From positions 1,116,001 to 1,180,000 of the forward strand of contig CP124529.1 in the NCBI GenBank assembly GCA_029953615.1: a stretch of 64,000 nt of DNA, in the 5' to 3' direction. The position numbers were made by a program, and so were the translations under genes. This DNA is from Pseudomonas putida. Its GTDB lineage: Bacteria > Pseudomonadota > Gammaproteobacteria > Pseudomonadales > Pseudomonadaceae. This document shows positions 44,319-53,780 of the stretch, one piece after another. Each line of letters begins with the position of its first letter. Position 1 is the first letter of the stretch. The notes below the pieces were generated by a model. The model made no database searches. It worked only from the letters and a program-made list of their open reading frames with translations, and was not told the DNA's origin.

Positions 44319-45533
44319 TCAGAGCAACCCATCAGCCCGCAACAAGGTCTCCAGGCAATGCTCCTGTACCCCGTAGAACGCCTTGAGCTGGGCAATCTTT
44401 TCCAGCAACGCGCCGTTGTCCCCCACCTGCCGCCGCTTCACTGCAAGAATCATCTTGTTCTTGTTGGTGTGCTCCAGCGAGATGAACTCGAACACCTTGG
44501 TCTCGTACCCGCAGGCTTCCAGGTACAGCGCGCGCAGGCTGTCGGTCAGCATCTCGGCCTGCTGGCCCAGGTGCAGGCCGTACTGCAGCATCGGTTGCAA
44601 CAAACCCGGGCTGTGCAGTTGCGGGCGGATCTGTTTGTGGCAGCACGGCGAGCACATGATGATCGCGGCGTTGCAACGGATGCCGGTATGAATGGCGTAA
44701 TCGGTGGCGATGTCGCAGGCATGCAGGGCGATCATCACCTCGATGGCCTCGGGCACCACGCTGCGCACATCGCCACACTGGAACTCCAGGCCCGGGTGCT
44801 CCAGGCGCGAGGCGGCGGCGTTGCACAGGTCGACCATGTCCTGGCGCAACTCGACGCCGGTTACCTGTGCCTCGCGGCCCAGGCTGTTGCGCAGGTAGTC
44901 GTGCATGGCAAAGGTCAGGTAGCCCTTGCCCGAACCGAAGTCGGCCACCCGCAGCGCCTGATCCGCCGGCACCGGGGCGCCGGCCAGGGCGTGGTCGAAG
45001 ACTTCGATGAACTTGTTGATCTGCTTCCACTTGCGCGACATGGACGGGATCAGCGCACCTTGTGCATCCGTCACGCCGAGGTCGCGCAGGAACGGCCGTG
45101 ACAGCTCCAGGTAGCGCTTCTTCTCGCGGTCATGGCTATTGCTGGTGGCTGCTTCGCGCGGTGCCTGTGCGCCGTGGCGCTGGAGCATGGGCTTGCCCTT
45201 CTTGCTGAAGGTCAGCTGCACTTCACCGTCGGCGTCGAACAAGTGGGCGTTACGGAAGCTGTCCGGCAACAGCTCGGCGACCAGCGCCTGGGCCTGGTCC
45301 AGCGCCAGGTTGCGGGTGATGTCGCGGGTCTGGTGGCGGTAGACCAGCGACAGGCACGGCTGGCCCTTGACCTGCAGCGGCTTGGCAACGATCCGCTGCA
45401 AGGTCTGGTCGGCACCTACATGGCGCGCCAGCACCAGTTTGACCAAGGTATTGCCGTGCAGGGCGGCGTTCAGCAGGTCGAGAAACTGGGCGCGCGCATC
45501 TGGCGCGGAGGGGGCGGAAGAACTGGCGGACAT
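44319..45533 (-). CDS. SAM-dependent methyltransferase (SPCCHK motif family)
   Basis: The 404-residue protein has a class I methyltransferase core in its C-terminal half: motif I VADFGSGKGYLTFAMHDYL (about 203-221), VTGVELRQDMVDLCN, and MIALHACDIATDYAI. The characteristic SPCCHKQIRP resembles the Cys-Cys-His motif of Trm13/METTL25-like enzymes. The N-terminal 150 residues are less conserved. An RNA substrate is plausible by family, but unproven. It is a single-gene unit bounded by a REP pair upstream. Confidence 0.82.
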   Translation of the reverse strand: MSASSSAPSAPDARAQFLDLLNAALHGNTLVKLVLARHVGADQTLQRIVAKPLQVKGQPCLSLVYRHQTRDITRNLALDQAQALVAELLPDSFRNAHLFDADGEVQLTFSKKGKPMLQRHGAQAPREAATSNSHDREKKRYLELSRPFLRDLGVTDAQGALIPSMSRKWKQINKFIEVFDHALAGAPVPADQALRVADFGSGKGYLTFAMHDYLRNSLGREAQVTGVELRQDMVDLCNAAASRLEHPGLEFQCGDVRSVVPEAIEVMIALHACDIATDYAIHTGIRCNAAIIMCSPCCHKQIRPQLHSPGLLQPMLQYGLHLGQQAEMLTDSLRALYLEACGYETKVFEFISLEHTNKNKMILAVKRRQVGDNGALLEKIAQLKAFYGVQEHCLETLLRADGLL

Positions 45534-45602
45534 GGAAAAACGGTGCCTCGGATAGCGGGGAGCGCATGGCGCAATGCACGCATTCTACAGGGTGCTCAAC
45601 TT

Positions 45603-45692
45603 CCTGTGGGAGCGGGCTTGCCCGCGAACACCGGCGAAGCCGGTGCCACACACCGCGTCGCCAGTTTCGCGGGCGCGCCCGCTCCCACAGGG
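45603..45692. repeat. Pair of inverted putida-type REP elements
   Basis: The elements CTGTGGGAGCGGGCTTGCCC and TTTCGCGGGCGCGCCCGCTC are inverted around a small inner palindrome, ACCGGCGAAGCCGGT. The organisation is the same as that of the pair at 17840-17929. Confidence 0.9.
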
Positions 45693-45718
45693 GAAGCGTC
45701 AAGCCATCGGAGGCCGAC

Positions 45719-46336
45719 TCAATCGAGAATCACCAGCCGGTTGGGCAACTCGTTACGCGCATGGGTAGGCGGCACGTGCTCGCTGAGCAGTTCGCCGCAC
45801 GCCTCGATGCATTCGACAAAACCCTGCAAGGTGCGGCCCTGGCGTACCTGTTCGGCAAAGCGGGCGACGATGGCCGCGCGGACCGTGGCATCCAGGTAGT
45901 GCTCAATGCCGCGGTCGACCAGGATTTCCACGTGCCGCTCCGCCTCGCTGACAAAAATCAGCACACCCGTGGCGCCTGCCGTGCCCTGCAGGTTCTGCTC
46001 GCGAAACTGCTGGCGGGCCAGGCGCGAAGCGCGCCAGCGGCGCAATGCCCGGGGGATCAGCCAGCCGGCCAGGCGCGGGTTGCGCAGCAGCAGGCACAGG
46101 CTGACGAACAGCAACACATTGGCCACCAGCAGGCCACGCACGCCGGGCCAGCCCAGCAGCCAGTGCAACAGGGCCGGCACGGCCAGCGCCAGCACGGCGG
46201 CACAGAGCAAAGGCCAGTAGGCGTAGTCATCGGCCCGGCGGGCCAGCACTGTCACCAGCTCGGCATCGGTACGCCGTTCGGCACGGGCAATGGCTTCGGC
46301 GATCTGGCGCTGGTGATACTCGTCTAGGGGGGTCAT
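45719..46336 (-). CDS. TPM domain membrane protein
   Basis: The 205-residue protein starts MTPLDEYHQRQIAEAIARAERRT. It has two membrane segments at about 45-85 and a C-terminal TPM-like part (GVLIFVSEAERHVEILVDRGIEHYLD). TPM proteins usually sit in lemA-TPM-TPM clusters; no lemA is visible beside this gene. The function is unknown, with envelope or photosystem-repair-like roles proposed for relatives. Confidence 0.8.
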   Translation of the reverse strand: MTPLDEYHQRQIAEAIARAERRTDAELVTVLARRADDYAYWPLLCAAVLALAVPALLHWLLGWPGVRGLLVANVLLFVSLCLLLRNPRLAGWLIPRALRRWRASRLARQQFREQNLQGTAGATGVLIFVSEAERHVEILVDRGIEHYLDATVRAAIVARFAEQVRQGRTLQGFVECIEACGELLSEHVPPTHARNELPNRLVILD

Positions 46337-46522
46337 GCCGTCGGTCTCTTGGGCGTTCTTATAGTTGTTGTCCCGGCATTCGGGGCTTCATCCGCAGGCG
46401 CTATATTCAGGCATAATCCGCCGCTGGAAGAAATGCCTGCAAATCGTACAACAATAGCCGCCTGAAAACTTCGGCCGCGCACGTATCACCGCGGATACGG
46501 CAGAGGCCCCATAACGGAATTG

Positions 46523-48814
46523 ATGATGAAACTGTCTTTGCTGGGCCTGGCCATGGGCCTTGCCAGTCAGGCGGCCCTCGCCGCCCCCTCCGCCCCGCCC
46601 CTGCAGGACAAGCAGGCGTTCATCGACCATCTGATCAGCCAGATGACCGAAGCCGAGAAGATCGGCCAACTGCGCCTGATCAGTATCGGGCCGGAAATGC
46701 CCAAGGATAAGATCCGCGAGGAAATTGCCGCCGGGCGCATCGGCGGTACCTTCAACTCACGCACGGCCCCCGAGAACCGCCCCATGCAGGACGCGGCGAT
46801 GCGTAGCCGGCTGAAGATTCCGATGTTCTTCGCCTACGATACCGTCCACGGCGAACGCACCATTTTCCCGATCGGCCTGGGCATGGCCGCGACCTGGGAC
46901 ATGGACGCCGTCGCCAAGGTCGGCCGCACCGCTGCCATCGAGGCCGCGGCCGACGCCCTGGACATGACCTTCGCACCAATGGTCGATATCGCCCGCGACC
47001 CGCGCTGGGGCCGCACCAGTGAAGGCTTTGGCGAAGACACCTATCTGACTTCGAAGATCGGCCAGGTGATGGTCCGCTCGTTCCAGGGCAGCAGCCCGGC
47101 CAACCCCGACAGCATCATGGCCATCGTCAAGCACTTCGCCCTGTATGGCGCGGTGGAAGGCGGGCGCGACTACAACACGGTCGATATGAGCCTGCCAAAA
47201 ATGTACAACGACTACCTGCCACCCTATCGCGCCGCGCTCGACGCGGGTGCCGGCGGAGTGATGGTGGCGCTGAACTCGATCAACGGCGTGCCGGCCACCT
47301 CCAACACCTGGCTGATGAACGACCTGCTGCGCAAGGAGTGGGGCTTCAAGGGCGTGACCATCAGCGACCACGGTGCCATCCAGGAACTGATCCGCCATGG
47401 CGTCGCCCGCGACGGGCGCGAAGCCGCCAAGCTGGCGATCAAGGCCGGCATCGACATGAGCATGAACGACACCCTGTACGGCGAAGAGCTGCCAGGCCTG
47501 CTGAAGTCTGGCGAAGTGACCCAGGCCGAACTGGACCAGGCAGTGCGCGAAGTGCTCGGTGCCAAGTACGACATGGGCCTGTTCAAGGACCCGTACGTGC
47601 GCATCGGCAAGGCCGAAACCGACCTGAAGGACTACTACGGCAACGACCGTCTGCACCGCGACGCCGCGCGTGACGTGGCGCGCCGCAGCCTGGTGCTGCT
47701 GGAAAACCGCAACCAGACCCTGCCGCTGAAAAAGGCCGGCACCATCGCCTTGGTCGGCCCACTGGCCGATGCCCCGATCGACATGATGGGCAGCTGGGCT
47801 GCCGACGGCAAACCGATGCACTCGGTGACCGTGCGCGAAGGCCTGCGCCGCGCCGTGGAGGGCAAGGCCAGGCTGGTCTACGCCAAAGGCTCCAATGTCA
47901 CCGGCGACAAGGCGATGTTCGATTACCTGAACTTCCTCAACTTCGATGCTCCGGAAATCGTCGACGACCCGCGCCCGCCTGCGGTGCTGATCGACGAGGC
48001 GGTGAAGGCGGCGAAGCAGTCCGATGTGGTGGTGGCAGTGGTCGGCGAATCCCGCGGCATGTCCCACGAGTCGTCGAGCCGCACCACCCTCGAAATCCCG
48101 GCCAGCCAGCGGGAGCTGATCAAGGCCCTGAAGGCCACCGGCAAGCCTCTGGTGCTGGTGCTGATGAACGGCCGCCCGCTGTCGATTGCCTGGGAGCGTG
48201 AGCAGGCCGACGCCATCCTGGAAACCTGGTTCGCCGGTACCGAAGGTGGCAACGCGATCGCCGACGTGCTGTTCGGCGATTACAACCCGTCTGGCAAGCT
48301 GGCCATCACCTTCCCGCGTTCGGTCGGGCAGATCCCGATGTACTACAACCACACCCGTATTGGCCGGCCCTTCACGCCGGGCAAGCCGGGCAACTACACC
48401 TCGCAGTACTTCGAGGAGCCCAATGGCCCGCTGTACCCGTTCGGCTATGGCCTGAGCTACAGCAGCTTCGAGCTGTCGGGGCTGAAGCTGTCGAACAAGG
48501 ACCTCAAGCGTGGCGACACGCTGGAGGCCAGGGTGACGGTGAAGAACACCGGCAAGCTGGCAGGCGAGACCGTGGTGCAGCTGTACCTGCAGGATGTATC
48601 GGCGTCGATGAGCCGCCCGGTGAAGGAACTGAAGAATTTCCAGAAGCTGATGCTCAAGCCTGGCGAGTCGCGCACGTTGAGCTTCCGCATCAGCGAAGAA
48701 GACCTGAAGTTCTACAATGGCCAACTGCAGCGGGTTGCCGAGCCTGGGGAATTCAATGTCCAGGTCGGGCTGGATTCCCAGGCGGTGCAACAGCAGAGCT
48801 TTGAACTGCTGTAA
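46523..48814 (+). CDS. bglX: Periplasmic beta-glucosidase BglX (GH3)
   Basis: BglX hydrolyses beta-glucosides in the periplasm. The product (about 763 residues) has a signal peptide ending AALA and the GH3 N-terminal barrel, with the nucleophile in GVTISDHGAIQEL (Asp282). The GH3 C-terminal domain and a fibronectin type III-like domain near the end (TLEARVTVKNTGKLAGETVV) follow. TTG 46520 and ATG 46526 are alternative starts. Length is as in E. coli BglX. It is a single gene, followed by a REP pair. Confidence 0.95.
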   Translation: MMKLSLLGLAMGLASQAALAAPSAPPLQDKQAFIDHLISQMTEAEKIGQLRLISIGPEMPKDKIREEIAAGRIGGTFNSRTAPENRPMQDAAMRSRLKIPMFFAYDTVHGERTIFPIGLGMAATWDMDAVAKVGRTAAIEAAADALDMTFAPMVDIARDPRWGRTSEGFGEDTYLTSKIGQVMVRSFQGSSPANPDSIMAIVKHFALYGAVEGGRDYNTVDMSLPKMYNDYLPPYRAALDAGAGGVMVALNSINGVPATSNTWLMNDLLRKEWGFKGVTISDHGAIQELIRHGVARDGREAAKLAIKAGIDMSMNDTLYGEELPGLLKSGEVTQAELDQAVREVLGAKYDMGLFKDPYVRIGKAETDLKDYYGNDRLHRDAARDVARRSLVLLENRNQTLPLKKAGTIALVGPLADAPIDMMGSWAADGKPMHSVTVREGLRRAVEGKARLVYAKGSNVTGDKAMFDYLNFLNFDAPEIVDDPRPPAVLIDEAVKAAKQSDVVVAVVGESRGMSHESSSRTTLEIPASQRELIKALKATGKPLVLVLMNGRPLSIAWEREQADAILETWFAGTEGGNAIADVLFGDYNPSGKLAITFPRSVGQIPMYYNHTRIGRPFTPGKPGNYTSQYFEEPNGPLYPFGYGLSYSSFELSGLKLSNKDLKRGDTLEARVTVKNTGKLAGETVVQLYLQDVSASMSRPVKELKNFQKLMLKPGESRTLSFRISEEDLKFYNGQLQRVAEPGEFNVQVGLDSQAVQQQSFELL

Positions 48815-48832
48815 CTGACAGGTTTTGCCTGT

Positions 48833-48935
48833 ACCGGCCCCTTCGCGGGCTTGCCCGCTCCCACAGGTACTGCACAAGTCCATCGGGCTGTGAATTTCCT
48901 GTGGGAGCGGGCAAGCCCGCGAAGAGGCCGGCCCC
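48833..48935. repeat. Pair of inverted putida-type REP elements
   Basis: CCTTCGCGGGCTTGCCCGCT and the inverted GAGCGGGCAAGCCCGCGAAG lie between bglX and the sensor kinase gene. GGCCCC outer flanks are also inverted. Confidence 0.9.
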
Positions 48936-48961
48936 GATATCCAATCATCCGGATCCGCCCC

Positions 48962-50719
48962 ATGCCCTTTTCCGTTCGCGCCCTGCGTCTGGGGCTGATC
49001 ACCTTGTTGATCGTGCTGGGCACTGCCCTCAGCGCCGGCTGGGCCATGTACCAGGCCAAGCGCCAGGCCATGGAAGCCGACGCCCAGCGTGCCAGCCAGC
49101 AGTTGAGCCTGTATGCCAATACCCTGCACACGCTGATCGACCGTTACCGCGCCCTGCCCGCCGTGCTGGCGCTGGACCCGGAACTGATCGCTGCCCTGCG
49201 TGGCCCGGTCAGCGAACCGGTGCAGGACGCCCTGAACCGCAAGCTCGAACGCATCAACGGTGCCGCCAATTCCTCCACCCTCGAACTGCTCGATCGCACC
49301 GGCCTGGCCATCGCCGCCAGCAACTGGCGGCTGCCCAGCAGCTACGTGGGCTCCAACTACGGTTTCCGCCCCTACTTCAAGCAAACCCGCAGCCAGGGCA
49401 GTGGCCGCTTCTACGCCGTGGGTGTGACCAGTGGCGTGCCGGGCTACTTCCTCGCCAGCGCGGTGAACGACGAGCATGGCCGCTTCCTTGGTGCCATGGT
49501 GGTGAAACTGGAATTCCCCGAACTGGAACGCGAGTGGCGCCAGGGCAGCGATATCCTGCTGGTCAGCGATGCCCGTGGCATCACCTTCATCGCCAACCAG
49601 GACGGCTGGCGCTACCGCGAACTGCAGCCACTCAGTGGTGCCGACCGTGCCGAACTGGCCGAAACCCGTCAGTATGACAAGCAACCGCTGGTGCCGCTGC
49701 AGCACCAGGTGCTGAGCCGTTTTGCCGCCAACAGCACCCTCAGCCGCGTGCAAGGCCCGGAGGGCAGCATCGAGTACCTGTGGGAAAGCCTGCCGCTGGA
49801 AGGTGAAAACTGGACCTTGCACCTGCTGCGCAAGCCGCAGGTCGCCGCCGACGGCCGCAATGCTGCCCTCGGCGCCGCCGCCGTATGGCTGAGCCTGGTG
49901 TTCGCTGCGCTGTTCGTCAGCCAGCGCCTGCGCCTGGCCCGCCTGCGCCAGCGCAGCCGGGAGGAGCTCAAGCGCCAGGTCGAGGAGCGCACCCGTGAGC
50001 TGCGCACCGCCCAGGAGGGACTGGTGCAATCGGCCAAGCTGGCCGCACTGGGGCAGATGTCGGCAGCCATGGCCCATGAAATCAACCAGCCGCTGACTAC
50101 CCAGCGCATGCAACTGGAAACCCTGCGTCTGCTGCTCGACCATGGCCGATATGACGAAGCACGCCAGGCACTGGAACCATTGGAGCAGATGCTCACGCGC
50201 ATGGCCGCACTCACCAGCCACCTGAAAACCTTCGCCCGCAACAGCCCGGTCGGCCTGCGCGAACGCCTCGACCTGGCCACCGTGGTCGACCAGGCCCTGC
50301 ACCTGCTGGAAGCGCGCATCCGCAGCGAAGACGTGGAGGTAGCCCTTTACCTCGCGCGCCCGGCCTGGGTACGCGGCGATGCCATTCGCCTGGAACAGGT
50401 GCTGATCAACCTGCTGCGCAATGCCCTCGACGCCATGGCCGACAAGCGCTACAAACGCCTGGAGATCCGCATCGAGCCCGACGGCGAGCAGTGGCGGCTG
50501 AGCGTGCTGGATTCGGGTGGCGGCATTGCCGAGGCCGACCTGGCCAAGGTTTTCGACCCGTTCTTCACTACCAAGCCGGTAGGCGAAGGCCTGGGGCTGG
50601 GCCTGGCCATTTCTTACGGTATCGTTCATGAGGCCGGTGGCCAGCTGCAGGCCGAAAACCTGCCCGGCGGCGCGCGCCTGAGCCTTACCCTACCCAGTGA
50701 CCTGGAGCCTGTATGTTGA
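48962..50719 (+). CDS. mifS: Sensor histidine kinase, DctB/MifS-like
   Basis: From ATG 48962 the protein has 585 residues. It has a membrane helix (LGLITLLIVLGTALSAGWAM), a periplasmic dCache/PDC sensor region including NYGFRPYFKQTRSQGSGRFYA, and a second membrane helix near 325-345. A coiled coil (SREELKRQVEERTRELRTAQ) and a kinase core follow: H-box AAMAHEINQPLTTQRM, N-box INLLRNALDAMADKR, G-boxes DSGGGIAEAD and GLGLGLAIS. It overlaps the NtrC-type regulator gene by 7 bases. With the kgtP-type transporter next door, it matches MifS, the alpha-ketoglutarate sensor, better than the C4-dicarboxylate sensor DctB. Confidence 0.87.
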   Translation: MPFSVRALRLGLITLLIVLGTALSAGWAMYQAKRQAMEADAQRASQQLSLYANTLHTLIDRYRALPAVLALDPELIAALRGPVSEPVQDALNRKLERINGAANSSTLELLDRTGLAIAASNWRLPSSYVGSNYGFRPYFKQTRSQGSGRFYAVGVTSGVPGYFLASAVNDEHGRFLGAMVVKLEFPELEREWRQGSDILLVSDARGITFIANQDGWRYRELQPLSGADRAELAETRQYDKQPLVPLQHQVLSRFAANSTLSRVQGPEGSIEYLWESLPLEGENWTLHLLRKPQVAADGRNAALGAAAVWLSLVFAALFVSQRLRLARLRQRSREELKRQVEERTRELRTAQEGLVQSAKLAALGQMSAAMAHEINQPLTTQRMQLETLRLLLDHGRYDEARQALEPLEQMLTRMAALTSHLKTFARNSPVGLRERLDLATVVDQALHLLEARIRSEDVEVALYLARPAWVRGDAIRLEQVLINLLRNALDAMADKRYKRLEIRIEPDGEQWRLSVLDSGGGIAEADLAKVFDPFFTTKPVGEGLGLGLAISYGIVHEAGGQLQAENLPGGARLSLTLPSDLEPVC

Positions 50720-52047
50720 ATTCAGTGATCGTCATTGATGATGAAGCCAGTATCCGCACCGCGGTCGAACAATGGCTGAGCCTGTCCGGCTTCAGCGTGC
50801 AACTGTTCGCCCGCGCCGAGGAATGCCTGGCGCATCTGCCGCGGCACTTTCCCGGGGTGATCATCAGCGATGTGCGCATGCCGGGCATGGATGGTCTGCA
50901 ATTGCTCGAACGCCTGCAGGCGGACGACCCCGACTTGCCGGTGATCCTGCTGACCGGCCACGGCGATGTGCCCATGGCGGTGGAAGCCATGCGCAGCGGG
51001 GCCTACGACTTTCTGGAGAAACCCTTCACCCCGCAGCACCTGCTGGGTAGCCTGCGCCGGGCCCTGGAAAAGCGCCAGCTGGTGCTGGAAAACCGCCGGC
51101 TCCACGAGCAGGCCGATCTCAAGTCACGCCTGGAAGGCACGCTGCTGGGCATGTCCCAGGGCCTGCAACAACTGCGGCGACAAGTGCTGGACCTGGCCAG
51201 CCTGCCGGTCAATGTGCTGATTCGCGGCGAAACCGGCAGTGGCAAGGAGCGCGTGGCCCGCTGCCTGCACGATTTTGGCCCGCGCGCCGACAAGCCGTTC
51301 GTCGCCCTCAACTGTGCAGCCATCCCCGAGTCGCTGTTCGAGGCCGAGCTGTTCGGCCATGAAAGCGGTGCCTTTACCGGGGCCCAGGGCAAGCGCATCG
51401 GCAAGCTGGAGTACGCCAACGGTGGTACGGTGTTCCTCGACGAAATCGAAAGCATGCCACTGGCCCAACAGGCAAAGCTGCTGCGGGTGATCCAGGAACA
51501 GAAGCTGGAGCGCCTGGGGGCCAACCAGAGCATCGACGTCGACCTGCGCATCATTGCCGCGACCAAGCCCGACCTGCTCGAAGAGGCCCGCGCCGGGCGC
51601 TTCCGCGAAGACCTTGCCTATCGCCTGAACGTGGCCGAATTGCGCCTGGCGCCGTTGCGCGAGCGGCGTGAGGATATTCCGCTGCTGTTCGAGCACTTTG
51701 CCCGTGCTGCTGGCGACAAGCTTGGCCGTACGGCCCCGCCGCTGTCGGGCGCGCAACTGGCGCAGTTGCTGTCGCATGACTGGCCGGGCAACGTGCGTGA
51801 GCTGGCCAATGCGGCGGAACGCCATGCGCTGGGGCTGGGTTCGCTGAACATCGAGGTGGCGCCTGCCGGGCAATCGCTTGGCGAGCAGATGGAAGCGTTC
51901 GAGGCGCAATGCCTGCGCGCGGCGCTGCGCCAGTATGGGGGCGAGATCAAGGCGGTGATGGAAGCCTTGCAACTGCCGCGGCGTACGCTGAACGAGAAGA
52001 TGCAACGGCATGGCTTGGTGCGCGAGGATTTTATCGGGCGAGAATGA
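50713..52047 (+). CDS. mifR: Sigma-54-dependent response regulator, DctD/MifR-like
   Basis: The 444-residue NtrC-family regulator has a receiver domain with Asp53 (VIISDVRMPGMDG) and a sigma-54 AAA+ domain with Walker A GETGSGKE (172-179). The GAFTGA loop (219-224) contacts sigma-54. A Fis-type HTH lies at the C-terminus (EIKAVMEALQLPRRTLNEKM). It is cotranscribed with the kinase and sits before the alpha-ketoglutarate permease gene, whose promoter is of the sigma-54 type. In P. aeruginosa MifSR activates the same kind of transporter. Confidence 0.9.
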   Translation: MLNSVIVIDDEASIRTAVEQWLSLSGFSVQLFARAEECLAHLPRHFPGVIISDVRMPGMDGLQLLERLQADDPDLPVILLTGHGDVPMAVEAMRSGAYDFLEKPFTPQHLLGSLRRALEKRQLVLENRRLHEQADLKSRLEGTLLGMSQGLQQLRRQVLDLASLPVNVLIRGETGSGKERVARCLHDFGPRADKPFVALNCAAIPESLFEAELFGHESGAFTGAQGKRIGKLEYANGGTVFLDEIESMPLAQQAKLLRVIQEQKLERLGANQSIDVDLRIIAATKPDLLEEARAGRFREDLAYRLNVAELRLAPLRERREDIPLLFEHFARAAGDKLGRTAPPLSGAQLAQLLSHDWPGNVRELANAAERHALGLGSLNIEVAPAGQSLGEQMEAFEAQCLRAALRQYGGEIKAVMEALQLPRRTLNEKMQRHGLVREDFIGRE

Positions 52048-52125
52048 GCGGAAATCCGCCTATCACGCTTGGCCAGTAAGCAAAAGTCCGCTCACGCATA
52101 GGGTTGGGAGGGGGGCTGCGTTGCA

Positions 52126-52214
52126 GCCCTTCGCGGGCATGCCCGCTCCCACAGAGAAACGCGACAAGCCAGACATCACGCAGTCCCTGTGGGAGCGGGC
52201 GCGCCCGCGAAGGG
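52126..52214. repeat. Pair of inverted putida-type REP elements
   Basis: CCCTTCGCGGGCATGCCCGC and its inverted partner GGGAGCGGGCGCGCCCGCGA lie between mifR and kgtP, immediately upstream of the sigma-54 promoter. They may insulate kgtP from mifR read-through. Confidence 0.9.
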
Positions 52215-52249
52215 CGCAAGGCGCCCCCATCTGGGTCATGCCGCACCCA

Positions 52250-52265
52250 TTTGGCACACCTTCTG
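52250..52265 (+). promoter_or_regulatory. Sigma-54 promoter of kgtP
   Basis: TGGCACACCTTCTGCA matches the -24/-12 consensus (TGGCAC-N5-TTGCA) with GG and GC at the required spacing. Only the first T of the -12 box differs. It lies about 60 bases before the kgtP ATG, as expected for a MifR-activated gene. Confidence 0.8.
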
Positions 52266-52326
52266 CAATCGCCTTGGCAAGCTGCGCCACGGCGCGCTCC
52301 ACAAAAACAACGAGAAGGTATCCCTG

Positions 52327-53646
52327 ATGGATAACGCCACCTCCCTGCCCACCGGGGCGGCCACCGCGCCTGCCGCAGAAAAAACCACCGCCAGCCGCCT
52401 GAAGTCGATCTTCAGCGGGTCCATCGGCAACATGGTCGAATGGTACGACTGGTACGTCTACGCCGCATTCTCGCTGTACTTCGCCAAGGCCTTCTTCCCG
52501 GCCGGCGATTCCACCGCACAATTGCTCAATACCGCTGCGATCTTCGCCGTGGGCTTCCTCATGCGCCCGATCGGTGGCTGGCTGATGGGCCTGTACGCCG
52601 ACCGCAAAGGCCGCAAGGCTGCACTGATGGCTTCGGTGCTGCTGATGTGCGCCGGCTCCCTGGTCATCGCCCTGACCCCGGGCTACGAAACCATCGGCGT
52701 CGCCGCGCCAATCCTGCTGGTCATCGCCCGCCTGATGCAGGGCCTGTCGGTGGGTGGTGAATATGGCACCTCGGCCACCTACCTCAGTGAAATGGCCAGC
52801 AAGGACCGCCGTGGCTTCTTCTCCAGCTTCCAGTACGTGACCTTGATCTCCGGCCAGCTCATCGCCCTGGCAGTACTGATCGTTCTGCAACAGACCCTGA
52901 CCACCGAGCAGCTGTATGCCTGGGGCTGGCGCGTACCGTTCGTGATCGGTGCGCTGTGCGCCGTGGTTGCCCTGTACCTGCGTCGCGGCATGGAAGAAAC
53001 CGCCTCCTTCACCAAGAAGGAAAAGGCCAAGGAAAGCCTGATGCGTACCCTGCTGCGCCACCCCAAGGAGCTGATGACCGTAGTCGGCCTGACCATGGGC
53101 GGCACCCTGGCCTTCTACACCTACACCACCTACATGCAGAAGTACCTGGTCAACACCGTCGGCATGAGCATCAGCGACTCGACCACCATCTCGGCTGCCA
53201 CGCTGTTCCTGTTCATGTGCCTGCAGCCAGTGATCGGTGGCCTGTCCGACAAGATCGGTCGGCGCCCGATCCTGATCGCCTTCGGTGTACTCGGTACCCT
53301 GTTCACCGTACCGATCCTCAGCACTCTGCACACCATCCAGACCTGGTGGGGCGCGTTCTTCCTGATCATGGCGGCGCTGATCATCGTCAGCGGCTACACC
53401 TCGATCAACGCCGTGGTCAAAGCCGAGCTGTTCCCCACCGAAATCCGCGCCCTGGGCGTGGGCCTGCCGTACGCCCTGACCGTGTCGATCTTCGGCGGCA
53501 CCGCCGAGTACGTGGCCCTGTGGTTCAAGAGCGCCGGCATGGAGAGTGGCTTCTACTGGTATGTCACCGCCTGCATCGCCTGCTCGCTGCTGGTTTACGC
53601 GACCATGAAGGACACCAAGCAGCACTCGCGGATTACCACTGAGTGA
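52327..53646 (+). CDS. kgtP: MFS alpha-ketoglutarate:H+ symporter (KgtP/PcaT-like)
   Basis: The 439-residue inner-membrane transporter of the metabolite:H+ symporter family has 12 membrane segments. Its motifs are FSGSIGNMVEWYDWYVYAAF, GWLMGLYADRKGRKAAL (loop 2-3), RLMQGLSVGGEYGTSATYL and LFPTEIRALGVGLPYAL. This is typical of KgtP and its Pseudomonas homologue PcaT. It is preceded by a sigma-54 promoter and the MifSR-like pair and followed by a strong terminator, so it forms a single-gene transcript under their control. Confidence 0.92.
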   Translation: MDNATSLPTGAATAPAAEKTTASRLKSIFSGSIGNMVEWYDWYVYAAFSLYFAKAFFPAGDSTAQLLNTAAIFAVGFLMRPIGGWLMGLYADRKGRKAALMASVLLMCAGSLVIALTPGYETIGVAAPILLVIARLMQGLSVGGEYGTSATYLSEMASKDRRGFFSSFQYVTLISGQLIALAVLIVLQQTLTTEQLYAWGWRVPFVIGALCAVVALYLRRGMEETASFTKKEKAKESLMRTLLRHPKELMTVVGLTMGGTLAFYTYTTYMQKYLVNTVGMSISDSTTISAATLFLFMCLQPVIGGLSDKIGRRPILIAFGVLGTLFTVPILSTLHTIQTWWGAFFLIMAALIIVSGYTSINAVVKAELFPTEIRALGVGLPYALTVSIFGGTAEYVALWFKSAGMESGFYWYVTACIACSLLVYATMKDTKQHSRITTE

Positions 53647-53670
53647 GTGTGAGCTTGCGGTAATGAAGAA

Positions 53671-53699
53671 GGGCGCCCCGTTTTCGGGGCGCCTTTTTT
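53671..53699 (+). terminator. Rho-independent terminator after kgtP
   Basis: GGGCGCCCC, GTTTTC, GGGGCGCC then TTTTTTC is a strong stem with a T run 25 bases after the stop. Confidence 0.9.
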
Positions 53700-53780
53700 C
53701 ATACATGCGAATGCATCATGCAACCAAGATGTACGGCTTGAGGCCCCAGTTAATCTGCTCACCGGTATTGGATAGCAGTC

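Noticed and set aside
48851..48961. N-terminal extension of the MifS-like kinase
   Set aside because: The in-frame extension is translated REP sequence. The true start with a following membrane helix is at 48962.
46757..50629. A very long minus-strand open reading frame antisense to bglX and the sensor kinase
   Set aside because: It is a shadow of two real genes in GC-rich DNA. Its composition (Ala/His/Gln/Arg) is not like a protein family and both plus-strand genes have clear motifs.
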